From CAYZXT01 sp964482515 (lineage in GTDB: Bacteria; Elusimicrobiota; Elusimicrobia; FEN-1173): 64,000 nt of DNA. Where the stretch lies: contig CAYZXT010000003.1 of assembly GCA_964482515.1 (NCBI GenBank), forward strand, positions 62,001-126,000, given 5' to 3'. Shown here piece after piece: positions 36,701 through 42,312 of this stretch. Position numbers and translations under genes: made by a program. The notes beneath the pieces were generated by a model that worked only from the letters and a program-made list of their open reading frames with translations, did not search any database and was not told where the DNA came from. Numbering within the stretch: the stretch's first letter is position 1; every line of letters starts with the position of its first letter.

Positions 36701-37486
36701 GCGGTCCTTCACGTGTTTAAGGGCGGCTTCGATCGCGGCGATCTGTTTTATGAATCCGTCCCGATACGCGACGCTGTCGCGATAGGCTTGGACGTTTTCT
36801 ACGTAGAGATCAGGAGTTTCCACCCCCCATACCAGTGGGGCTTTGTCGGATTCAATGGCGAAATGCTCGGGCCCGCTGATGAATTTGCGGTCCAATAGGA
36901 ATTCGCACACCAGTTCGCGGTGGTTGGGGTCGGGGCATGCATGATAGGGCTTCAGGTTGAGGCCGCCATGGGCGCCTTCGAGGGCGATCAAAAGCGGGGA
37001 AGCCGGCGAGGCGGATGAAAACTGGGAGTACATGTGGTTCAGGATTTGGGAAATGTTTTGCTGAGCGGAATAAATTTCGTGGGCGTCTTGGATCAGGACT
37101 ATGAGAGGACGCTTATCGGCCTCCGCCGTTAATCGAATTTTTTGGATGTCGCCGTATTTGGACGGAAGTGAAGTGAGCCACTTCGGCAGCTGATGAGCTT
37201 GATCGGGGGAGAAACGGCCCGTGAGATCGTTGGTGACGTCTTCGACCTTATGAAACATGGGCAGAGAATTGGTGACGCGAGGGAGGGCGTTGTTAAGGTC
37301 TGAAACGCCGCCCGGGAGTTGAGCGACTTGATTAAGGGGGTTTTGGCGGTCGCTGGCTTGGACGGATTTGCGGCGATCCTGCCAGAAATTGGCTTCCACC
37401 AAAGGGCTGGCAAGGGTGGAATACAAAAACACGACGGCGATACCGGCGGAAAACGCTTTCTTTAGAGTGCAACGGCGCTGTTGCAT
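27746..37486 (-). CDS. Giant modular envelope protein with two UDPGP-type pyrophosphorylase modules
   Basis: The product is 3,246 residues from the ATG at 37486 (GGGGGA before it; signal peptide ending VEANFWQDRRK). A GTG at 37534 is an alternative. Modules in order: EreA/ChaN/TraB-like domain (about 37140-35770; IQDAHE, ALEGAHG, VAGGFHTPG); two or more transmembrane helices (about 35520-35230); a region I do not recognise; UDPGP-type nucleotidyltransferase copy 1 (34165-32433; LAGGESSRMN, GHGEFFHQM, RNIDN, FNNAAG); a FWRNW transmembrane module (about 32420-31950); a class I methyltransferase (about 31500-30880; DVGAGPSG, MLHHVP); copy 2 of the nucleotidyltransferase (30751-29019); an M50-like membrane protease segment with HELTH (about 28910); and a C-terminal domain shared with the other giants. 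The nucleotidyltransferases probably form UDP-sugars. How cytosolic-type enzymes fit with a signal peptide depends on the number of membrane passes. Confidence 0.85.
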   Translation of the reverse strand: MQQRRCTLKKAFSAGIAVVFLYSTLASPLVEANFWQDRRKSVQASDRQNPLNQVAQLPGGVSDLNNALPRVTNSLPMFHKVEDVTNDLTGRFSPDQAHQLPKWLTSLPSKYGDIQKIRLTAEADKRPLIVLIQDAHEIYSAQQNISQILNHMYSQFSSASPASPLLIALEGAHGGLNLKPYHACPDPNHRELVCEFLLDRKFISGPEHFAIESDKAPLVWGVETPDLYVENVQAYRDSVAYRDGFIKQIAAIEAALKHVKDRHYDLNLWALEENLASYHKGELGLLHYVRFLSDRAGADLPRFPEIKKLLEVLALEDSIDFKKVEQERAQLIQALAEKLDQADLNKLLQLSLAYRAGQISYGRYYDYLTVLSDENGVRLANFKAFNSYIQYVLKAERIEKYQLFSQVETLKDVVMAKLGKTESQRNLLRLSEDVRMLSDLQAHTFSPASWKTYQARRTEIRNIPARIADLGGISADNTALQSALPVFERFYVAAEQRNSAMISNLLAKANSVKSRHMVLVAGGFHTPGLESILKDKGCSYVTLTPKVGEIDKSATGNGYLSLFAMKHIPLEKMLLGEKLYIPLPRGTAAAAFAGVPAADPAPVALAADEAIHTGRFIRIPLTNLEIGFIDQRFEIRKAQANVANVFRSVLEKISGWWTSQDVAVQAVIAASPLILTGAAFALQSTFVMAGAMMWGYMLSVAMVVWVLSRMPRAERARVYARAQTSVYSIAGFAAVASALILPLILFLVYRPRTSSNDTDIVDQIMARVPNLQADGSVTGQLQEGVVKGYQADENPVANRSESVLMFKPTTSLDRRLLEMMMQRFGASGYSVAAARIMASGPELVEKFRKQYSEAIEFAMNPLSASDKERAIAAFARDKKIEIPAGTKSFTYDELLAAGFTYEDLNDFWNDGSKIQKFAPNKRVGYVDGVNGFNGGEPFLVQNLWCPIMERDYAIEGRFVVALVMRPGSDAHSLEAIRNNIIGDTDPMEAVNNNPNSFRALAQKVILGTLDLFRLPADIPFGGRLNLVHYSSGILNTNREVMAYFDVEAIDELTVTRQLLNAGLTMDQVQKMMGNPIYDVKGEPVPLLDMLELKDIEEVVGIINRYADMEKALQERGAAYHRGELTTSPIEYNFRPSKQGDVPMLAEMSEKERRLRMRRAAVTEARGNGVKVVLAGGESSRMNVTGDNVPQEAKDMLHRMYNGLKTTILSKAAVPIGVVDGQVYTFLGAFMTNVARFEAALARQMNNFRHNRVLIVTNKNYNENELQGELALRNKYGVQGEVMTPEYQMGIKYVGTVADTVKLKDKIISASGEEGYARALAKAEEVERQIQAGDTSGVIVNEPAATGHGEFFHQMVSSGLFLELMNAEYLYVRNIDNTAATFGEDWLIALDLFLERDLDFQAEVSPRAPGMRGGALVVNEGETHILTEDASFNATWDAFVKEMKKRGYTLISDKDRIRALAQKTLQEGGIDLMAYRMDIEPGRISTEEELEQFLANEKLQVFESASGELKFVRRITSADTYWFNNAAGFFRPKYVYFIYRRDADQTYEEFLAEYMAADAAGREAIANRGRAKFPTLIDPKPTRSGDGVGVKFETNMWEATRVAAAAGARIGTVGVNSVKNIDLEAFNKMSPQDRLMKVIRHLRFLATKQWTGPAESYEANIPLVEEEGGILYYVVKGDLVPTDLMESDDTAGALAFWRNWSFTDPNRNPFGLTWVGIFESTAIVLFALLQLSGLMPQGPPADLLHLLVAVPQAAAAVFVMVYGVMFLLHFSLGVLGPNGEVSRGNLRSAFRATNTVFFSFKGLPVIGILFMSLGVSLGLATAPGLLIVAVSALMVIVPHAVKNNRIQASLESRVDQYLRNPGSKAVPAEMAERIEEFLRTWREQHPLTGTVNPIRHLIDDPQLENIFIKAYQAKARLYNRARELGQLPADKQALPALDDALMKKVFDVLKTNADNPLRGREAVYALLKENGLDRQTWDAMVFYRPDDLKTHTKILRHIPEDSIQPGAVIVDVGAGPSGLNARLARKFPQARAIATDIFSAEQMGREPEPADLPNAEFLQQEDPARLQFEDQSVDVLIMSCMLHHVPSQYIHPLLEEVRRVLKPNGVVVLREDSTVKDHALDDLTFDAALTQELLDMGEARIQNFMAFQDWFSNVVLNGRNAIDMEYNYATVEQWESIFMSHGFERESTHFYGFPYLDVTFSFKPVAQATAKAPIPIRIDAETRNALIAHLRGEDSPATQPQETVTTMERALQERGAAYHRGELTTSPIEYNFRPSKQGDVPMLAEMSEKERRLRMRRAAVTEARGNGVKVVLAGGESSRMNVTGDNVPQEAKDMLHRMYNGLKTTILSKAAVPIGVVDGQVYTFLGAFMTNVARFEAALARQMNNFRHNRVLIVTNKNYNENELQGELALRNKYGVQGEVMTPEYQMGIKYVGTVADTVKLKDKIISASGEEGYARALAKAEEVERQIQAGDTSGVIVNEPAATGHGEFFHQMVSSGLFLELMNAEYLYVRNIDNTAATFGEDWLIALDLFLERDLDFQAEVSPRAPGMRGGALVVNEGETHILTEDASFNATWDAFVKEMKKRGYTLISDKDRIRALAQKTLQEGGIDLMAYRMDIEPGRISTEEELEQFLANEKLQVFESASGELKFVRRITSADTYWFNNAAGFFRPKYVYFIYRRDADQTYEEFLAEYMAADAAGREAIANRGRAKFPTLIDPKPTRSGDGVGVKFETNMWEATRVAAAAGARIGTVGVNSVKNIDLEAFNKMSPQDRLMKVIRHLRFLATKQWTGPAESYEANIPLVEEEGGILYYVVKGDLVPTDLMDDAAILESSAASPFQGDFAFLNWPWRLFLSVQIAIHELTHYLLAKAYGREVNGFVVTSRAIGVNVLLRGEQADDIIGRTPAKVNIVSGIVSLAVALASIGLAVIHPEAGSVLALIAGVAAYVGTTGLIVGAFELRRGKELSSEWKPLGSLIPEIEVQLPDLREAPNHLRELLLRNPGAVPATTAGYALMSGTVSPDDARNEVVQTLVTPLVESGRLTDTGAADLTEALVATVEAARQANVSLADRAQFPDQLGTFPVIAYGLPAQEAKRPGSTARFVQQLFERIPVERADQLVIYTEDGDKNSLVVTMIRERLKEIEGAPSVITVQARLTQDGKVALGGTLLAEKIQLSKNGIHGYAAVEELAGIFIDADNLELLGMSKDDIENLQHVIISLALNAAFVLQGTAEIMNQIYQGLKAIERTLEAA
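29019..30751 (-). repeat. 1,733-bp near-identical direct repeat, second copy in protein order
   Basis: This segment matches 32433-34165 at a constant offset of 3,414 bp. The only difference I found is one base (30744 C against 34158 T, giving Arg or Lys). Each copy starts at an ATG codon and ends right after ATGGA, so the unit is flanked by the 5-bp direct repeat ATGGA. It encodes one complete UDPGP-type module of about 577 residues. Confidence 0.95.
32433..34165 (-). repeat. 1,733-bp near-identical direct repeat, first copy in protein order
   Basis: Partner of 29019-30751, separated from it by 1,681 bp encoding the FWRNW membrane module and the methyltransferase. The flanking sequences differ completely at both borders and the frame is kept. 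Confidence 0.95.
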
Positions 37487-37522
37487 AGTTCCCCCTCGAT
37501 TTAACCCTTTGTCAAAGTGAAC

Positions 37523-37547
37523 TGTCTCACGCAAACCCCCTGAGACA
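37523..37547 (-). promoter_or_regulatory. Inverted repeat in the leader of the giant gene
   Basis: TGTCTCA-N11-TGAGACA is a perfect 7-bp inverted repeat at the predicted 5' end of the transcript for the gene starting at 37486. It could be an operator or an RNA hairpin. Confidence 0.4.
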
Positions 37548-37552
37548 ATTTA

Positions 37553-37620
37553 AATATAACCATCTTAGATGAACAAATCATTAACAAGTTGTAAGTTATT
37601 TGTAACAAGAATTGCGTTGA
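37553..37620 (-). promoter_or_regulatory. Direct-repeat box and promoter of the 3,246-residue giant gene
   Basis: On the minus strand the box reads CTTG-TTACAA-N5-TTACAA-CTTG-TTAA (about 37610-37581), repeats phased by about one helical turn. A TATATT -10 box follows 22 bp later (37558-37553), giving a leader of about 60 nt. An almost identical box lies upstream of the next giant gene. Confidence 0.6.
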
Positions 37621-37776
37621 TTTGACAATGAAATCAAAACGACCATACAATGAGAATGCCTCTAAATGCCTTTAAAATCCAGGGTTTAAGCTGATTATTT
37701 GGTATCCGCGTGGGCATGTAATACCCTGCAACGGGTAAAAATTTAACAGTTATTCAGTGCCGAAGCAAATCAGTCG

Positions 37777-40700
37777 TTAGGCTGCGATTTCCGCTAAGCG
37801 CGCAGAGAAGAAGTTGATGTTGATCAACTCCTGCATGTAGAGTCTTATGGCTCCCATGGCGTTTAACAGCACCACCACGGCGTTTTGAAACAGTTCCGTT
37901 TGTACCCCCTCCGTCACCAACATGACTCCCTCCGGAGTCACGATGTTGAGAGACTTGGCAAACTTAAGCGGAGCATTTTCCCGCACGACGAGGAATTGTT
38001 CCACCTTGCTCAGGTATATGGTGGGGACCTGTTGATCATTGTCTGATGTCATTGCTTGATCTTCATCCACTAGCCAAATTACCTGATTGGGCTGAATTTC
38101 CCCTCCGGATTTTGCGGCAAGGATGCTCATTGCCTCTTTGGCCGCCCGTTGGGCCAGGAACGCGTCAGAAGCCTGGATCACCACGGTCTGGTTCTGAGAG
38201 CCGATCAGACTTTTGCCTAGAAAACTTGATAGGTCCTCTACCGAAGCGGGTACGAAGATAAGCTTCGCTTCCCGTCCGGCCAAATCATCACTCAGCATGG
38301 CGTCATCCACACGCTCAACGGCGCGGCCGAGCGTTGCTGCGCGCTGGGAGAGCCAACGGATTTGCTCTTGGCTTCTGCGCGGGCCGAAAAGATCGTCCAT
38401 GGCGAGCTGGAACGCTTCTTGGAATTGGATGTCGTCCCTCAGGCGGGTTTGTTCCGCCTCGGTCATGGCGGACGTGACCAGCCCCTCGATGTCGGCCACG
38501 TGTTGAGCCGCCGGGGGCAGGGATTCGGACAATTGAAGCAGGAAATTAGGATCGCTCATGAGGATTGTGTTTCCCTGGCGGCGGATCTGGAAAAGCGAGA
38601 AGGCCAGACGTTGCGCCCGCGCCGTCGGCGTGTTCTCCGCGGCGGACCGGGTGTATGCCTCCACCGTCACGGGCGAAGGATTGTCGAGCTGGATATTGCG
38701 GTGCCAAATGGTTGTCAGACCGATACCGATTAAAGTGAATCCGACCAAAGCAATGCCGAGCGGCGTGGCGCCCGCGATGGCGGAAACCGAAAGCCCCGCG
38801 GCCAGGATCGTTTTAACTCCCGCGAGCTTCCAGAGAGCCATGCCGGCAAGGGCGGACGGGTTCTTCAACAAATGGCCGATCACAAAGGCGAAGGGCACCG
38901 TCATCCAAGCCACGGGCCATATCATGGGGAAGGCCAATCCCGTGAGCGTCAGCGCAACAACGGCCACCGGAACGATGGCGAATACCCCGGGGGTTTCCTT
39001 AAAAGCCCAATTCCGCCAGTAGAGCGGACTGCGACTCCAGGAGCCGCCTGTCGAATCATCTTGTGCCGCTGAAATCTGTTCTCTTAATTCCCGGATTCTG
39101 TTTAAAAGTGCTTCTTGCTCGCGTTGAGCTGAGAGATACTCTGGATTGTCTACATATACGCTCCTATAAACTGGGTCACTAGGCACTTCCACCTCATACG
39201 TTTCAGTGAATGACGGATCATCCCAACCATGAAATATTAACTCCTTAGTCGAAGATCTGTATCCGATAATTTCATTTGTGTTGCGTGATATTTGAGCACT
39301 GATATGCTCATAAAGCGGATGTTCGCTTAGAATATGTTCAAGCATAAAAAGTGTTTTGTCGGCTTCTTTATGTTTTTTGGACTTAAACAAAGTGTTTACT
39401 ATTTTGACTAGAGCTTCAGCGGCGCTGGAGCGTGCATCTGAACTGTCACTCTTGAGGGCAGATAGATATCCTTCGATCATTTGGCCTTGCGTTGCATTCA
39501 ATTTCTTAAGGACCGCAACAGCGGCGGATCGGATATCGCCATTATAATGGCGAAGCAATATCAGCAACTCCACGATGACTCTATTGTCCCCGGCCTGGAC
39601 TATTTTGCCAAGAGCAGAGATAGCGGGAACAGAGACATCAGGGTAATTATCTTGAAGCAATGGCAGCAATGCCGAAATGACTATATTGTCCTCGGCCTGT
39701 GCTATATCCCCAAGAGCTTCAGCGGCAGTAGAACGAACAACTCGTCTCTTATCTTCTAACAAGGGCAACAAGCCCTGGATGACTTTTTCTTCCCTACGAT
39801 TTGCAATTCTGCGAATGGATATCCAAGCGATATTTAGGAAATCAGGCCTCTCAATAGTAAGAGTAGAAGCATCGCTTCGAATAAGAGATAGGGCATATTG
39901 AGGGTTTCTAATGATTTCACCAGTTTCGATCTGATGATAAGGATCAGACAGTATGCTTCCATGCCAAATAGTGATGATAAATATTCCCAATGAGCCAAAA
40001 ATGAAAAATGCCGATTCAAACGACGCTGCAACGAACAGGCCTGCCACGACGATCTTAGCAGCGGTCAACCTCCACATGTCCGGTGATTTGAACATGGCAC
40101 GGTTAAAAAAGATGTGCCCGATGGCATATAGGAACGGTGCCAGTAGCCAATAAAGCGGCAGGCCGTTCAAGACCATGAACGAAGTGCCATAAACCGCGTT
40201 GGCAATGGCGATGCCCACGGGGACAGCAAAAACAATAATCGATTCAATCCAGGCGATCTTCCACCAGCGGTAGCTCTTGAACCAGGAGCCGCCTCTCACT
40301 CGAACCGGTTTCAATGACGACTGCATTACGGCAATTCCGCCATCCTTATCTTCCGTTACTGAAATTTTTGTTCTGTCCCCGCCTGTTGCATGGACCGTGG
40401 CCGTGGTTTCCGCGCCGCTCTTATCAACAACAAGATGGATGTTCGTTAATCGACCGCTATTGAAACGCCCTATAATTCGGGCCGGCGTCCAGGCGACAAA
40501 TTTGGCCGAATCCACCAGGCAGACGAGGATCGTTGGGCCGAGAACACGCAAGGCGTGGGCAGCCGCCGGGTTTTCGGCGAGGAAGAGTTTTTCCCCTTGA
40601 AACATTTTCTCGAGCGGGGTTTTCTCTTGGGCGAAGACGCTGAGGTACGCGGTCCCGGAGGGAGAATCGATTTTGGTGATTTTCGGAACGAAACGGATCA

Positions 40701-42165
40701 CGGAAAGTCCCGCCGATCTAAGATGTTCCTCCATGCCGGTCGAATGGAATCCGCCGGTGACCAGCACGGCCACCCGCGCGCCGCGGGATTTGGCCGCGCC
40801 GAGCAGGTTATCAACCATCAGTCGATCGCGTCGGATGGCGTTATCATAGAAAGCTTCAAAAGTGGAAAGGTCGAGGGAACTCTCCTCTGCGGCTTCTCCG
40901 TATTCGTTCCACTCGGCCGTCGTCAAAGAAAAATCCAATAATTTCCCCACTAAAAAGAGCCGCTTGGATTCAGCCACAAGCCGTTTTTCCTCCGGTGCTT
41001 GTGCCAAGGAGTCATAGGCGGCGGTTTCCAGTTTCGGAAGATCGTTCAACAGGTCTTCCGCATCGATGCCGTCGGCCAATATGACGTATTGGAGGTAATC
41101 GCGCAGGGACGCGTAGCGGGCCAGGGAGATGCCGTGCTTTTCGCAAAGCGCGCTCAGGGAACGGTAGAAATCCCCGTTGGAAATCAGGCTGAGTCGGTAG
41201 GCCACGGTTTGGCTCAAAAGTTCGCCGCTGTCCGCCTTGTCCAGCTTTTGTAAAAGCTCTTTTAAGAGGGTCGCCCTTTCGGTTTCGACGCGGGCGAAGT
41301 CAAGGCGCGATTCCATATCCAGCGCGCGAAGAAAAAGTTCAACGGAACGTGAAAGCTCGTTTGAGTCTCTGACGGAGGCCAGCGCTTTCACGTATTCGCC
41401 CAGGCCGGTCGTCCCCTGCCTGTGGGACTGCACCAAGGCGTCGAACTTCTTCAGTGCTGGGTTGAAGGCTTTTTCCTTGCCGGACCGGTTGGCATCCGCC
41501 ATGAGGGCCAATTGCTCTTGACAGCTTTTCAGAAGCGGCGCCGAATCCAAATAAGCTTTCACGTTGGCGCGATACGCGTGCCCGTTGTCCACGCCGATGA
41601 AAGCCGGAGCGTTTTTCTCGGTCAGCATGCCGGCATGCACCGGGCCAGAAATTTTATTTTCCTTTAGAAGGTAGTCCGCCACCCGTTGGACGTTTACTCT
41701 GTCCGGAAACTGTTGGAAAGCGTTCAAGCCGATGAACCCGGAATGGCCTTCCAGCGCCACCAGGTCCACTTCCCCCCGGCTCATGAGTTCCCGCAAAGTG
41801 TTGGCGATGTTTCGTTGCGCTTCGGGATTGCGATGGACGTCTTGAATGTGAATGACAACCGGGCCATTTCCTCCCACGGTGATTTCCTTGACTTGGCCGT
41901 AGGCGCCTGAGAGCGCGGCGACGAGCGGTTCAAGTAGGTTCTTTTTACTGGAAGGAATTTGCGCGCGCAGAGATGTATTGATGGTTGGAAGAGCCGAACG
42001 TTGGACGCGGGGAAGCTCAATGGGGGCCGGAACGGCCGCGGCGATGAGTTTCTTGCGTTGCTCCCAGAAGTTGGCTTCCGGTACATTGGCGAGGGCGCAA
42101 TTGAATACGAAATAGACGAGGCTAAGTGAACCAGCGAAGGGCTTGGCGAATGAAGACGGTTTCAT
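37777..42165 (-). CDS. Large modular envelope protein with EreA/ChaN-like and HEAT domains
   Basis: The start is the ATG at 42165, preceded by AAGGAAGAG and opening a signal peptide that ends PEANFWEQRKK, the same motif as in the gene downstream. The product is 1,462 residues. The N-terminal domain (about 41900-40640; IQDVHRN, ALEGHSG, VTGGFHSTG) is a paralogue of that in the 3,246-residue protein. A transmembrane cluster (about 40250-39950) is followed by about four HEAT-like repeats (39830-39400; RSTAAEALGDIAQ, VPAISALGKIVQ) whose DNA is clearly AT-richer than the rest. A second membrane cluster begins YWRNWAFKETP (about 39020-38700). The C-terminal domain resembles those of the other giants. 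I recognise no complete enzyme. A scaffold or sensor role is possible. Confidence 0.82.
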   Translation of the reverse strand: MKPSSFAKPFAGSLSLVYFVFNCALANVPEANFWEQRKKLIAAAVPAPIELPRVQRSALPTINTSLRAQIPSSKKNLLEPLVAALSGAYGQVKEITVGGNGPVVIHIQDVHRNPEAQRNIANTLRELMSRGEVDLVALEGHSGFIGLNAFQQFPDRVNVQRVADYLLKENKISGPVHAGMLTEKNAPAFIGVDNGHAYRANVKAYLDSAPLLKSCQEQLALMADANRSGKEKAFNPALKKFDALVQSHRQGTTGLGEYVKALASVRDSNELSRSVELFLRALDMESRLDFARVETERATLLKELLQKLDKADSGELLSQTVAYRLSLISNGDFYRSLSALCEKHGISLARYASLRDYLQYVILADGIDAEDLLNDLPKLETAAYDSLAQAPEEKRLVAESKRLFLVGKLLDFSLTTAEWNEYGEAAEESSLDLSTFEAFYDNAIRRDRLMVDNLLGAAKSRGARVAVLVTGGFHSTGMEEHLRSAGLSVIRFVPKITKIDSPSGTAYLSVFAQEKTPLEKMFQGEKLFLAENPAAAHALRVLGPTILVCLVDSAKFVAWTPARIIGRFNSGRLTNIHLVVDKSGAETTATVHATGGDRTKISVTEDKDGGIAVMQSSLKPVRVRGGSWFKSYRWWKIAWIESIIVFAVPVGIAIANAVYGTSFMVLNGLPLYWLLAPFLYAIGHIFFNRAMFKSPDMWRLTAAKIVVAGLFVAASFESAFFIFGSLGIFIITIWHGSILSDPYHQIETGEIIRNPQYALSLIRSDASTLTIERPDFLNIAWISIRRIANRREEKVIQGLLPLLEDKRRVVRSTAAEALGDIAQAEDNIVISALLPLLQDNYPDVSVPAISALGKIVQAGDNRVIVELLILLRHYNGDIRSAAVAVLKKLNATQGQMIEGYLSALKSDSSDARSSAAEALVKIVNTLFKSKKHKEADKTLFMLEHILSEHPLYEHISAQISRNTNEIIGYRSSTKELIFHGWDDPSFTETYEVEVPSDPVYRSVYVDNPEYLSAQREQEALLNRIRELREQISAAQDDSTGGSWSRSPLYWRNWAFKETPGVFAIVPVAVVALTLTGLAFPMIWPVAWMTVPFAFVIGHLLKNPSALAGMALWKLAGVKTILAAGLSVSAIAGATPLGIALVGFTLIGIGLTTIWHRNIQLDNPSPVTVEAYTRSAAENTPTARAQRLAFSLFQIRRQGNTILMSDPNFLLQLSESLPPAAQHVADIEGLVTSAMTEAEQTRLRDDIQFQEAFQLAMDDLFGPRRSQEQIRWLSQRAATLGRAVERVDDAMLSDDLAGREAKLIFVPASVEDLSSFLGKSLIGSQNQTVVIQASDAFLAQRAAKEAMSILAAKSGGEIQPNQVIWLVDEDQAMTSDNDQQVPTIYLSKVEQFLVVRENAPLKFAKSLNIVTPEGVMLVTEGVQTELFQNAVVVLLNAMGAIRLYMQELININFFSARLAEIAA

Positions 42166-42220
42166 GGACTCTTCCTTTTGCCCGGGGGTGGGTAAAACAA
42201 GAGGCGGTTTATGGGTGACG

Positions 42221-42292
42221 AGTATAAAGTAGAGCTTTAAGATTAAGAAACGGTTAACAACTTGTAAATTTAATGTAACCAAGTTGTGCTAA
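42221..42292 (-). promoter_or_regulatory. Direct-repeat box and promoter of the 1,462-residue giant gene
   Basis: On the minus strand CTTGG-TTACAT-N5-TTACAA-GTTG-TTAA (about 42288-42254) is followed by a TATACT -10 box (42226-42221), with about 55 nt to the ATG at 42165. It begins just after the stop codon of the upstream giant gene, so this gene probably has its own transcript. Confidence 0.6.
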
Positions 42293-42312
42293 TAAATAGA
42301 AAACCAAATATG

